DNA of 64,000 nt from Miniphocaeibacter massiliensis (GTDB lineage: Bacteria; Bacillota; Clostridia; Tissierellales; Peptoniphilaceae): assembly GCF_900232905.1 (NCBI RefSeq), contig NZ_OCTQ01000005.1:1-64000 (forward strand), written 5' to 3'. A model generated the notes under the pieces. It worked only from the letters and a program-made list of their open reading frames with translations. It ran no database searches and was not told the origin of the DNA. Shown here piece by piece: positions 7,295-15,999 of the stretch (position 1 is the first letter of the stretch; the number at the start of each line of letters is the position of its first letter). A program made the translations under genes and the position numbers.

Positions 7295-8743
7295 TTATAA
7301 ACTATCACCAAAATCTTCCCTGAATTTTTTTGTTAATTTTTTAGTCCAATCGGATACTGGTTCTAATTGACCTATAAAAAATCTTAAAGTTTCAGGTTCA
7401 TCAACAAACCTAAGTCCTTCTATTAAATCTCTGTTTTTGTATAGCCATACAATTCTATCTACTGCGTATTTTACTTGAGAAAGTGTAAATACCCTTCTAG
7501 GTAGAGCTAGTCTTACTAACTCCATTGATGAAAGTTGTTCTGTCCCATCTGGGTTTCTTTGCTCAGAAAGAGTTCCTCTTTCCATTCCTCTTATTCCGCC
7601 AGCTATATAAAGTGCTGCTGCCAGTGCTCCAGCTGGGTATTGTGTTTGTGGGATATGTGGTACAAAGTCAGCTGCATTTATATGACAACCAAGTCCTCCA
7701 GCAGGAGTAACTACAGGAATGCCATGTTTTTGTAATTCGTCACTCATGTATTTTATGAATATTGGTCCTTGAGAAATTATATCCATATCCATTGTTTCAT
7801 CTAATCCAACAACAATAGCTTCCATTTCTCTTACGCTCATTCCTCCGTAAGTTAGAAAACCTTCAAATAGTGGAATTAACTCTCTCATTTTCATAAAGTT
7901 CTCAGTACTTCTAATGCAAATACCGCCACCTCGACCAAATCCTAATTTACGAGCTGAGAAGTAAATTATATCCATTAAACTAGAAAGTTCTTCTGTTATT
8001 TCTTTAATAGACATATTCTTACAGCTTTCTTCTCTAGTTTTTATAAAGTATAAATTATCTTGTAAAAGACTTGCATCTAATACTGTAGGTATACAAAACT
8101 CTTTTGCGATTGCACAAACTTCTCTTGCATTTTCTAAAGAGAAAGGTTGTCCTCCGATTAAGTTTGTACCTGCTTCAATTCTTATAAAAGGTATATTGTC
8201 AGCACCTTCTTCTACTATTAATTTACGTAATTTATCTGTGTCAAAATTCCCCTTAAATGGGTGATCACTTGTGATTTTTAATCCTTCGTCAATGACTAAT
8301 TCCTCGACTCTACCGCCAAGTCTGGTTATATGAGCTTTTGGTGTAGTAAAGTGAAAGTTCATAGGTATAACATTACCAGGTTTAACGAATACTTCAGCAA
8401 GTATATTTTCACATGCTCTACCTTGGTGAGCAGGTAAGAAGTATTTCATTCCAAAAATTTCTCTTACTTTATCTTCAAGTCTAGTAAATGTTGCACTACC
8501 AGCGTAGCTATCATCTGCTATGAACATGCTTGCTTGTTGACGATCACTCATTGCGTTAACACCACTATCTGTAAGCATGTCCATAAAAACATCTTTATTT
8601 TGCAATAAGAATGTATTAAAGCCTGCTTTTTCAATAGCTTCTTTTCTTTCTTCTACAGTTGGTAAGTTTAGCTTCTGTACAATACGCACTTTGTGCATCT
8701 CTAAAGGTACATTCTCTCCAGTAAAAAATTTAATATTTGCCAT
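7295..8743 (-). CDS. Beta-eliminating lyase, tyrosine phenol-lyase-like paralog
   Basis: 482 aa PLP enzyme of the tryptophanase/tyrosine phenol-lyase family. PLP-binding Lys266 sits in SARK, but the next residues (LGFGRGG) replace the KKD...NIGG of typical members. The carboxylate Arg is present in LPRRVF. Two residues point to tyrosine rather than tryptophan: MERG (Arg389, equivalent to Arg381 of Citrobacter TPL, which contacts the phenol OH) and RFF near the C-terminus, where tryptophanase has (C/V)(D/E)IGS and RHF. The usual reaction would be cleavage of the amino acid to pyruvate, ammonia and a phenol/indole leaving group, and it is reversible. The ATG at 8743 is the start because GGAGG lies 8 bases upstream; an in-frame TTG overlaps that RBS. 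It is controlled by the T-box leader upstream. Exact substrate unproven. Confidence 0.85.
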   Translation of the reverse strand: MANIKFFTGENVPLEMHKVRIVQKLNLPTVEERKEAIEKAGFNTFLLQNKDVFMDMLTDSGVNAMSDRQQASMFIADDSYAGSATFTRLEDKVREIFGMKYFLPAHQGRACENILAEVFVKPGNVIPMNFHFTTPKAHITRLGGRVEELVIDEGLKITSDHPFKGNFDTDKLRKLIVEEGADNIPFIRIEAGTNLIGGQPFSLENAREVCAIAKEFCIPTVLDASLLQDNLYFIKTREESCKNMSIKEITEELSSLMDIIYFSARKLGFGRGGGICIRSTENFMKMRELIPLFEGFLTYGGMSVREMEAIVVGLDETMDMDIISQGPIFIKYMSDELQKHGIPVVTPAGGLGCHINAADFVPHIPQTQYPAGALAAALYIAGGIRGMERGTLSEQRNPDGTEQLSSMELVRLALPRRVFTLSQVKYAVDRIVWLYKNRDLIEGLRFVDEPETLRFFIGQLEPVSDWTKKLTKKFREDFGDSL

Positions 8744-9085
8744 AATTTCCTCCAAATTTTGTATTATACTTGGCTTTTATAAGAAGATGGAAATAAAAAA
8801 AGCACCCGTCCTCTTACAATAAGAGGACGAGAGCCATAATCCCGTGTTACCACCTCAGTTTGTCAGTTCCTCACGGTAACTGACCTTTTCGGGTGCGATA
8901 TGTAAAAACATATGACATCCTATCACTATAACGGGTGAATCCGTTCCAGCCTACTAATAGTTTCAGTGGAAGTTAACAAAATGTATTCGTTGTTATATTT
9001 AGTACGTTATCTTACAGCGACCGATAACTCTCTGAAGTACAAATATAGAACTACTTGTTTTTGTTAATAACTTTAGTATGAATTT
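8744..9085 (-). promoter_or_regulatory. T-box leader, tyrosine (UAC) specifier
   Basis: Read on the minus strand. Stem I closes with TTAACAAAA (9067-9059) against TTTTGTTAA, then come the AGAGAG motif and the GTTATC...GATAAC distal stem. The specifier loop reads ACGAATACAT, giving the codon UAC (8985-8983), tyrosine. The conserved T-box GAGGTGGTAACACGG (about 8857-8843) presents UGGU, which pairs with an ACCA tRNA end: discriminator A as in tRNA-Tyr, not the G of bacterial tRNA-Trp. A terminator (CGTCCTCTTA/TAAGAGGACG plus T run, 8829-8795) follows. The expected behaviour is read-through into the lyase gene when uncharged tRNA-Tyr accumulates. Confidence 0.92.
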
Positions 9086-9091
9086 CTATTC

Positions 9092-9120
9092 AGTTTATCA
9101 TATTAACGCAATAGTGTCAA
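9092..9120 (-). promoter_or_regulatory. Promoter of the T-box transcript
   Basis: On the minus strand: TTGACA (9120-9115), 17-bp spacer, TAAACT (9097-9092) preceded by an extended -10 TGA. It places the transcription start just ahead of T-box stem I. Confidence 0.7.
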
Positions 9121-9224
9121 ATGATAATATAAATAAAAAATTCTTTGAATGAAAATAGTAGAATTTGATTAATCGTACTAAAGAGGATAAAATATTAAGG
9201 CAAGAAAGAATAAAGAGGTAAGAA

Positions 9225-9431
9225 ATGGTAGATAATGTATTACTTAAAATTATTCAAATATTGATTTTAATAGCTGGATTATTCCTTTTGGGAATATTAT
9301 TTTATAATATTATATTTTTAAAATTAACTATAGAATCTAGGATTTTAAGGATAATAATTGGTATAATAGGATTGGCTATATGGACTAGGTTTTTGGTATA
9401 TGTAATAAGAAAATTTAAAAAATATTTTTAG
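9225..9431 (+). CDS. Small two-helix membrane protein
   Basis: 68 aa with two hydrophobic segments (about 5-30 and 35-60) and a basic C-terminus (IRKFKKYF). AAAGAGGTAAGAA precedes the ATG, and 11 bp separate it from the ABC-F gene, so the two are probably co-transcribed. No recognisable family. Confidence 0.6.
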   Translation: MVDNVLLKIIQILILIAGLFLLGILFYNIIFLKLTIESRILRIIIGIIGLAIWTRFLVYVIRKFKKYF

Positions 9432-9442
9432 AGGAGTAAATA

Positions 9443-11032
9443 TTGATAAACGTAACGGATTTAAGTTTAAGCTTTCAAGGACAAAAGTTATTTGACGATG
9501 TAAATTTATCTTTTACAAAAGGTAATTGCTATGGCGTAATAGGTGCAAATGGTGCAGGTAAATCTACATTTTTAAAAATACTGGAAGGAAAATTAGAACC
9601 TGACACAGGTAGTGTGTCTATAGATAAAAATGAGAGAATGTCAGTGTTGGAGCAAGATCATAATAGATTTGACAATGAGATTGTTATAGATGTTGTAATG
9701 TCAGGAAATCCTAGACTTACAGAGATAATGAAAGAAAAAGATGCTCTATATGCTAAAGAAGATTTTTCTGAAGAAGATGGTATGAAAGCAGCAGCACTTG
9801 AAGAAGAATTTATGGAAATGAACGGCTGGGAAGCTGAGTCAGAAGCGGCAACACTTCTTCAAGGATTAAATATTTCTATAGATTTACATAGTAAATTTAT
9901 GAGAGAATTATCAGGTAAAGAGAAAGTAAGAGTTCTTTTAGCAAAAGCTATTTTCGGGAAACCTGAAATTTTAATACTAGATGAGCCTACAAATGACTTA
10001 GATATAAAATCTATTTTATGGCTAGAAAATTTCTTGATAGATTATGAAGGTACTGTTATAGTAGTATCTCATGACAGGTATTTTTTGAATAATATTTGTA
10101 CTCATATGGTGGATATAGATTTTAGAAAGATTAAAATATTTGTTGGAAATTATGACTTTTGGTATGAATCAAGTCAGTTAATGTCAAGACTTATGAAAGA
10201 GCAAAATAAGAAAAAAGAAGAAAAAGTTAAAGAATTGCAAAGTTTTATTCAAAGATTCTCAGCTAATAAGTCTAAGTCTAAGCAAGCTACTTCAAGAAGA
10301 AAGCTTTTAGAAAAAATTGAAGTTGAAGATATACAACCATCTACAAGAAGATATCCTTTTGTTGGTTTTGAAATGGACAGAGAAGCTGGAAATCAAATGT
10401 TATCTTTGGAAGGAATTTCTAAAACCATAGATGGAGTTAAGGTTTTAGACAATGTTACATTTAGAGTAAACAAAGATGATAAAATTGCTTTTATAGGTAA
10501 TGAAATTTCAATAACTACTTTATTTAAAATAATAGTTGGAGAAATTGAACCAGACGAAGGTTCATATAAGTGGGGACAAACTATAACTTACTCATATTTT
10601 CCCAAAGATAATTCAAAATATTTTGACAATACAGGTCTAAATTTAATTGAATGGTTGGGACAATACTCAAAGGAACAATCGGAAATATATATAAGAGGAT
10701 TTTTAGGCAGAATGTTATTTTCAGGAGATGATGCATTAAAACCGGCAGATAATTTATCTGGAGGCGAGAAAGTTAGAATGATGCTTTCGAGAATGATGAT
10801 GTATGGAAGCAATATTTTGGTATTGGATCAGCCTACAAGTCATTTAGATTTAGAGTCAATAATTGCATTAAATAATGGATTAACTTCATTTAAAGGAAAT
10901 ATTTTATTTGCATCTCATGATACTGAATTTATAAATAGTATTGCAAATAGGATAATTCAGTTGGAAGGTAATATTGTAGAAGATAGGACTATGAACTATG
11001 AAGAGTTTATAGAAAGATTTATAGAAAATTAA
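9443..11032 (+). CDS. ABC-F family ATPase (YkpA/YbiT-like)
   Basis: 529 aa, two ABC domains and no membrane segments, which defines the ribosome-associated ABC-F group that acts on translation at the ribosomal E site. Domain 1 is intact: Walker A GANGAGKST, signature LSGKEKVRV, Walker B ILILDEPTNDLD. The basic coiled linker lies at about 245-300. Domain 2 is unusual: its Walker A reads GNEISITT (no Lys) and Walker B LVLDQPTSHLD (Gln for the catalytic Glu), while the signature LSGGEKVRM is normal, so site 2 probably binds ATP poorly and does not hydrolyse it. TTG start with GAGGAG upstream. The Walker changes resemble my memory of YkpA-type proteins, so they may be a subfamily trait rather than decay. 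Confidence 0.87.
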   Translation: MINVTDLSLSFQGQKLFDDVNLSFTKGNCYGVIGANGAGKSTFLKILEGKLEPDTGSVSIDKNERMSVLEQDHNRFDNEIVIDVVMSGNPRLTEIMKEKDALYAKEDFSEEDGMKAAALEEEFMEMNGWEAESEAATLLQGLNISIDLHSKFMRELSGKEKVRVLLAKAIFGKPEILILDEPTNDLDIKSILWLENFLIDYEGTVIVVSHDRYFLNNICTHMVDIDFRKIKIFVGNYDFWYESSQLMSRLMKEQNKKKEEKVKELQSFIQRFSANKSKSKQATSRRKLLEKIEVEDIQPSTRRYPFVGFEMDREAGNQMLSLEGISKTIDGVKVLDNVTFRVNKDDKIAFIGNEISITTLFKIIVGEIEPDEGSYKWGQTITYSYFPKDNSKYFDNTGLNLIEWLGQYSKEQSEIYIRGFLGRMLFSGDDALKPADNLSGGEKVRMMLSRMMMYGSNILVLDQPTSHLDLESIIALNNGLTSFKGNILFASHDTEFINSIANRIIQLEGNIVEDRTMNYEEFIERFIEN

Positions 11033-11037
11033 TTTGT

Positions 11038-11069
11038 AAAGATGAGATTAATATCTCATCTTTTTTTAT
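11038..11069 (+). terminator. Rho-independent terminator
   Basis: AAGATGAGAT-TAAT-ATCTCATCTT followed by TTTTT, directly behind the ABC-F gene. Confidence 0.85.
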
Positions 11070-11074
11070 AAAAC

Positions 11075-11510
11075 TAGATAATAAAAAAACGAGATGTTAA
11101 TCTCGTTTTTAAAAAGGAAGTTTGTATATGAAAAAAAGTTTATTAACTTTGAATATATAATACAAAAATTTTCTTAAAGAAACCTTAAAAAGTATAAAAA
11201 TATTATTGTTAATATTAAAATATTTATAGACAATAAAAAACGAGACGTTAATCTCGTTTTTAAAAAGGAAGTTTGTATATGAAAAAAAGTTTATTAACTT
11301 TGAATATATAATACAAAAATTTTCTTAAAGAAACCTTAAAAAGTATAAAAATATTATTGTTAATATTAAAATATTTATAGACAATAAAAAACGAGACGTT
11401 AATCTCGTTTTTAAAAAGGAAGTTTGTATATGAAAAAAAGTTTATTAACTTTGAATACATAATACAAAATTTTTCTTAAAGTAATCTTAAAAATATAAAA
11501 TTAATTATTA
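11075..11510 (+). repeat. Three tandem 151-bp repeats with hairpin and mini-ORF
   Basis: Units start at about 11075, 11227 and 11378 (landmark C of CGAGA at 11090, 11241, 11392: period 151). Units 1 and 2 are almost identical; unit 3 diverges in its last third. Each unit has a hairpin (ACGAGA...TCTCGT with flanking A/T runs), then AAAAAGGAAGTTTGTAT, then the short ORF MKKSLLTLNI-stop (MKKSLLTLNT in unit 3), then an AT-rich tail. The first 24 bases after the hairpin stem recur at 61900-61923 behind tpl. It is not a CRISPR: the period is too long and there are no spacers. Function unknown. Confidence 0.85.
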
Positions 11511-11676
11511 TATTTTTACAGAATTTATTTTAAAGTAGCCTTCTAATAAATATTTTCGAAATTGTCAAAAGAAAACATCTGGTTTATAATAGAAACATTT
11601 AGATTTGGGTTGTATTTAGGTGAAGATTATTTAAATTATAAACAGAATGATTTTGTTATACGGGGGAAGTGAGGAT

Positions 11677-12399
11677 TTGATAGGTTTAGGAACCATTGTA
11701 AATGGAATAGCTGTTATTATAGGTGGAGTTCTTGGTAATTTTTTTGGTAGAAGAATATCTAAAAATATGCAAGATATGTTAATTAAATCTATAGGAATAG
11801 CAATTATGTTCATAGGAATTTCAGGTACTTTACAACATATGCTAGTGATTCAAGATGGAAATATAGAAACCAGAGGAACTATGGTTTTGATAATATCTTT
11901 AATTTTAGGAAGCATTATTGGAGAGTATTTCAGAATAGAGAATAAATTCGTGAATATGGGTGAGTGGATTAAAAGAAAAACAAATCGAAATAAAGATAAT
12001 TACTTTATAGATGGATTTGTAAATACTACTTTAATAGTTTGTGTCGGAGCTATGGGAATTGTAGGGGCTATTCAAGATGGAATTACAGGGAATGCAACAA
12101 CTCTTTATACAAAAGCAATTTTAGACTTTGTGGTAGTTATTATAAATTCTTCTATTTTTGGAATAGGTTCTGCATTTGCTGCGATACCCTTGATAATATA
12201 TCAAGGAAGTATTACTATAATTTCAAAAATAGCAGGGAATTTTATAAGTAATGCTCTAATAGATGATATTTCAATGGTTGGAGCGACTCTTATTTTCTGT
12301 ATAGGAGTAAACTTAATATGGAATACAAAAATAAAAATTGGAAATATGCTTCCTGCTTTATTAATTACTATAATATGTTATATAATAGTAAGTATATAA
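11677..12399 (+). CDS. DUF554 family membrane protein
   Basis: 240 aa from a TTG at 11677, chosen because the family starts M-I-G-L-G-T-hydrophobic and because GGGGGAAG lies 7 bases upstream; an ATG ten codons earlier would add MILLYGGSED in front of that conserved start. It has about seven hydrophobic segments with small-residue-rich helices (AVIIGGVLGNFFGRR, CVGAMGIVGAIQDG). DUF554 proteins are uncharacterised inner-membrane proteins, some suspected to be small-solute transporters. Confidence 0.85.
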   Translation: MIGLGTIVNGIAVIIGGVLGNFFGRRISKNMQDMLIKSIGIAIMFIGISGTLQHMLVIQDGNIETRGTMVLIISLILGSIIGEYFRIENKFVNMGEWIKRKTNRNKDNYFIDGFVNTTLIVCVGAMGIVGAIQDGITGNATTLYTKAILDFVVVIINSSIFGIGSAFAAIPLIIYQGSITIISKIAGNFISNALIDDISMVGATLIFCIGVNLIWNTKIKIGNMLPALLITIICYIIVSI

Positions 12400-12450
12400 A
12401 AAAATATATTGATTTTCATAATAAATGTTATAATCTTGAAGGGGATTTTC

Positions 12451-13218
12451 ATGGAAAGTAATTGGGGTGAAAAAAACTATGTTAAATATTTTGAGTATTT
12501 AACTGAAAGTGGTAGTGAATTATTAGATATTATATTAATTAATGACAAAATGAAAGTTTTAGATTTAGGTTGTGGACCTGGAACTCTAACTAAGAAGATA
12601 TATGATATGGGGGCTAAGGTAATAGGAGTAGATTCTGAACCGGATTTTTTTGATTTTGCAAAATCAAATTATCCAGAAGTATAATTTAGAAAGTTGTATT
12701 CTTTTGATTTTAAACTTGAAGAAAAAGTGGACATAGTGTTTTCAAACTACATACTTCATTGGGTAAAGAAAGAAGATCATAGTATATTACTTAAAAGTAT
12801 TTTTGAGTCTTTAAAAGAGAACGGGGTTTTCATTTTTGAATTTGCGGGAAATGGGAATATGTCAAAAATACATAACGCCTTATCTACTATATTTAAAAAG
12901 TATGGGTTAATTTATAAAAATCCTTTTTATTATCCAACTTTGGGAGAGTATGCCTCTTTGTTAGAGAGTAGAGGATTTAAAGTGAAATTTGCCATGAAAT
13001 TTGAAAGAGTGAGGGAATTAAAGGGAGAAAATAGTTTAGCAGATTGGATAGATATGTTCATATTTAAGCCTTTTGAAGGGATAGATAAAGATAAAAAAAA
13101 TATGATAATAAATGAAGTTGTAGAATTACTGAGGGATGAATTGAAATATAGAGGTAACTGGTATGTAGACCATAGTATATTAAGAATATCTGCTAAAAAG
13201 CTTAAACAAAAAGGTTAA
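12451..13218 (+). pseudogene. SAM-dependent methyltransferase with one nonsense codon
   Basis: Starting at the ATG 12451 (AAGGGG upstream) the frame encodes a class I methyltransferase: motif I VLDLGCGPGTLTKK (SAM loop), motif II VIGVDSEPDFF, then a TAA at 12682-12684, then in the same frame FRKLYSFDFKLEEKVDIVFSNYILHWV and the remaining C-terminal half. Total would be about 255 aa, the length of trans-aconitate-methyltransferase-like enzymes. The lesion is a single base (for example AAA or GAA to TAA) and everything else looks intact, so it is a very recent pseudogene or a sequencing error. The downstream part could only be made by re-initiation (TTG at 12694 without a good RBS). Confidence 0.82.
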
Positions 13219-13239
13219 TGATAATTCTTAACCTTTTTT
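13208..13239. terminator. Bidirectional terminator
   Basis: AAAAAGGTTAA-TGATAATTC-TTAACCTTTTTT between the convergent methyltransferase and nudC genes. Confidence 0.8.
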
Positions 13240-14068
13240 AGTATCTATTACCTTTAAAAGCTTGAATCATTTCCGAGGTTAAGCTCAATGGGCTGTAATC
13301 TTCTTTTATTTCGTCTTTTTTTATCCATTTTGCCATGGATAATTCATTTTCATCTAATATAATTTCTACACTTCCGTCTAATTCACAAAAAAATCCAAAT
13401 AAAAGAGAACCAGAGAAACTCCAAGGTTGGCTTTTATAATATTTTATATTTTTTACATTAAGTCCAACTTCTTCTTTTACTTCCCTCATAACTGTTTCTT
13501 CAATGCTTTCTCCTATTTCAGCATATCCAGCGACAAGAGCATAATTAGATAGTTTTCTGTGAGCGTATTTTGTAACTAATATTTTATCGTTATTTACTAT
13601 AGCTACAATTACGGCAGGCGCTAAAAAAGGGTATCTTGTATCGTTGCAATTTGGACATACCATAGTTCTAGACTTTAAACTATGGTACATTTTAGTTCCG
13701 CATTTGCCACAGTATTTATTTTTTTCATACCATTTGTAAAGTTGATATCCTGTTATTCCAGCAAAAGATAAATGCTTAGGCGAAGAGTTTCTAAAAATAG
13801 AAATACTTTGAAAATTAAAGTCATCTAATAAAACTATTTTTTTCAATTCTATTAAAAAGTAATTTATACTATCAATTGTAAATAAAAATCTGTATTCAAA
13901 TTTTAAGTCTTTATCTATTAATTCAGAAATCTTGGGAAAAGATATTAAATCACCATATTTTTTTAGTAACACGTCAGTATCTTTATATATTAAGGCAATA
14001 TCTTCTTTCCTAGGTTCAATATTTCTATATTCATTTTTAAATGTATAGGGTCTAATCTCATTAATCAT
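13238..14068 (-). CDS. nudC: NAD(H) diphosphatase NudC
   Basis: 276 aa. An N-terminal domain of about 110 residues precedes a zinc ribbon (Cys120, Cys123, Cys138, Cys141) and a Nudix domain with the box GYAEIGESIEETVMREVKEEVG (about 181-202). The downstream YKSQPWSFSGSLL block is the SQPWPFP signature of NADH pyrophosphatases, absent from other Nudix enzymes. It hydrolyses NAD(H) to NMN(H) and AMP and may also remove NAD caps from RNA. Single gene with a shared terminator. Confidence 0.92.
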   Translation of the reverse strand: MINEIRPYTFKNEYRNIEPRKEDIALIYKDTDVLLKKYGDLISFPKISELIDKDLKFEYRFLFTIDSINYFLIELKKIVLLDDFNFQSISIFRNSSPKHLSFAGITGYQLYKWYEKNKYCGKCGTKMYHSLKSRTMVCPNCNDTRYPFLAPAVIVAIVNNDKILVTKYAHRKLSNYALVAGYAEIGESIEETVMREVKEEVGLNVKNIKYYKSQPWSFSGSLLFGFFCELDGSVEIILDENELSMAKWIKKDEIKEDYSPLSLTSEMIQAFKGNRY

Positions 14069-14186
14069 TTTATCACCAACTTATTAATATAATACCAGAA
14101 AAATTCATATATAGATGTGAAAATTTAGTATATATTTTTCTAATAGTCTAATATATAATAGATGTTGTATTTTATTAGGAGGAAAA

Positions 14187-14831
14187 ATGTTTTTAAAAAA
14201 ATATGGATTTTATTTTATGATTATTGCGATTTTAAGTGAGCTAATACTGCCATTTATTTTGGGGAGCTTTATTATAGATTTTAGTCATACAAAAACTTTA
14301 ATTAGTAGGCTTGGAGAGGCAGAAGGAATCATAAAAATAATTTTTAAAATATGGGAAATTATAAATGGACTTTTATTTTTCATGTCTATACCAGCATTTT
14401 TTGAAAGGTTTAAAAAAGTTTCGGAAAAACTAGCTAAGTGCTTATGTTTTACAATTATACTTTTTGGACTGGGGGATTGTATTCTTACGGGACTATTTGA
14501 TAGTTCCATGATGGATTTTGGATACATAAAAATAGGAAAATTAATTCACGGTTCGTCAGCATTCATAGCATATATTGGTATATTAGTTGGAGTTTTATTA
14601 TTGATAAAACTTTATATGTTAGAAGGCAATAGAGATATGGCTATTGCTATAATGGTATTGTTTATTATCACTGGGGTCTTTATGCTTCTATTTGCTGCAC
14701 CTAAAATATCTATGTTAAAGTCCATTACTATAAATTATAGAGGATTATGGCAAAAATTGGCATTGCTATTTGCTTTTTCACCATTTTTGCTAGTATCAAT
14801 AAATGAAGTAATATCAAGAAAAATACAGTAA
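14187..14831 (+). CDS. Multi-pass membrane protein, unknown
   Basis: 214 aa with about six hydrophobic segments (around 5-25, 45-65, 80-100, 115-135, 148-168, 185-205). AGGAGGAAAA precedes the ATG. I do not recognise conserved motifs; the overall pattern recalls DUF998-type membrane proteins, but I cannot support that. A good terminator follows, so it is monocistronic. Confidence 0.65.
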   Translation: MFLKKYGFYFMIIAILSELILPFILGSFIIDFSHTKTLISRLGEAEGIIKIIFKIWEIINGLLFFMSIPAFFERFKKVSEKLAKCLCFTIILFGLGDCILTGLFDSSMMDFGYIKIGKLIHGSSAFIAYIGILVGVLLLIKLYMLEGNRDMAIAIMVLFIITGVFMLLFAAPKISMLKSITINYRGLWQKLALLFAFSPFLLVSINEVISRKIQ

Positions 14832-14853
14832 TATAATATATTTAGTATTTAAG

Positions 14854-14890
14854 GGGAAATTATAATTGTTATAATTTTCTCTTTTCTTTT
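14854..14890 (+). terminator. Rho-independent terminator
   Basis: GAAATTATAA-TTG-TTATAATTTTC followed by TCTTTTCTTTTT. Confidence 0.6.
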
Positions 14891-14906
14891 TGCAACTATA
14901 AGAGTG

Positions 14907-14915
14907 TGATATAAT
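14907..14915 (+). promoter_or_regulatory. Extended -10 promoter of the lipoate operon
   Basis: TGATATAAT is an extended -10 box; no clear -35 is visible at 17 bp. It is the best promoter ahead of lplA-lplA-lipA. Confidence 0.5.
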
Positions 14916-14966
14916 TTCTATGTTGGGAAAAAGTTTCCTAAATATTTTTTTGATAAAGGTGAAACA

Positions 14967-15989
14967 ATGATAGTAATAGAAAATAATAATTTAGATCCAG
15001 CATATAATCATGCTTTAGAAGAATATCTTTTTAACAATTACGAAGATGATATTTTTATAATTTGGAGAAATAAACCTTGTATTTTACTAGGAAGAAATCA
15101 AAATATCTACAAAGAAGTAAATATTGATTATTGTATTGAAAACAATATGGATATAGTTAGAAGACTTTCAGGTGGTGGAACTATTTACTGTGATAAAGAA
15201 ATTATTCAGTACACTTTCATTACAAAAGAAAGAGAAGGAAATTCGTTTGCGTACTTTACAAAACCTATTATAGATTCTTTAGCTAAACTTGGCTTAAATG
15301 GAGAATTTACAGGAAGAAATGATTTAATAATAGATGGAAAGAAGTTTTCAGGTAACGCACAGTATCACAATGGTGGCAAAGTTTTACATCACGGTTCCAT
15401 TTTATATGGTGGAAATATGGAAAATATGAAGAATGCTCTTAGACCAAATCCACTAAAGTTTGTAGGTAAAAATGTTAATTCTGTAGCTGCAAGAGTAGGT
15501 ATGCTAAAAGACGAAATGGATTTGTCTGTAACTGAGTTTATGGATCACATAACAGAAACTGTTTTGGAAGATTTTAATATAAAAGAAATAACTAAAATAA
15601 ACGAAGTTATGGAAAGTGAAGTTCAAAAAATAAGAACAGAAAGATTTGCAAGCGATAGTTGGAATTATGGGAAAAGTCCTAGTTGTGGAATAAAACATTC
15701 TGTAAAACACGATTTTGGAATAGTTGAATATGGAATTGATTTAGCAGGTGGGGTTATAAACGACATAATAATAAATGGAGATTTCTTTGGAAAAGATGAT
15801 ATTAAGAAATTTTCTAGTAGATTGATAGGGTTAAAGTTTACGGAAAAAGATTTTAGAGAGGCTCTTTATACAAATAAAATATCGGACTATATAGATGGAA
15901 TGACAACAGAAGTATTTATTGGTGATATATTTAATAGAGAAGAAATTGAAAAAAACAAGTTAATAATAGAAGATTCTAGTTGTAATTAA
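14967..15989 (+). CDS. lplA: Lipoate-protein ligase A (copy 1)
   Basis: 340 aa. It adenylates free lipoate and transfers it to lipoyl-domain lysines in the cytoplasm. Family motifs: LLGRNQNIYKEVN, the lipoate/AMP-binding RRLSGGGTIY near residue 68, and GRNDLIIDGKKFSGNAQY with the catalytic Lys, followed by the C-terminal accessory domain, so it is a full-length LplA rather than a LipM/LipL octanoyl transferase. It is first of three genes (lplA, lplA, lipA) with gaps of 10-12 bp. Clearly paralogous to the next gene throughout its length. Confidence 0.9.
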   Translation: MIVIENNNLDPAYNHALEEYLFNNYEDDIFIIWRNKPCILLGRNQNIYKEVNIDYCIENNMDIVRRLSGGGTIYCDKEIIQYTFITKEREGNSFAYFTKPIIDSLAKLGLNGEFTGRNDLIIDGKKFSGNAQYHNGGKVLHHGSILYGGNMENMKNALRPNPLKFVGKNVNSVAARVGMLKDEMDLSVTEFMDHITETVLEDFNIKEITKINEVMESEVQKIRTERFASDSWNYGKSPSCGIKHSVKHDFGIVEYGIDLAGGVINDIIINGDFFGKDDIKKFSSRLIGLKFTEKDFREALYTNKISDYIDGMTTEVFIGDIFNREEIEKNKLIIEDSSCN

Positions 15990-15999
15990 GGAGATAAAT

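Noticed and set aside
11260-11460. Minus-strand ORF of 66 codons across the tandem repeats
   Set aside because: It repeats its own sequence with the 151-bp period and has no RBS; it is a shadow of the repeats.
11075-11510. CRISPR array
   Set aside because: Unit length 151 bp with no unique spacers and no cas genes.
12682-12684. Recoded stop in the methyltransferase
   Set aside because: The codon is TAA, which is not used for selenocysteine, and there is no hairpin signal like that of the DUF6572-like genes.
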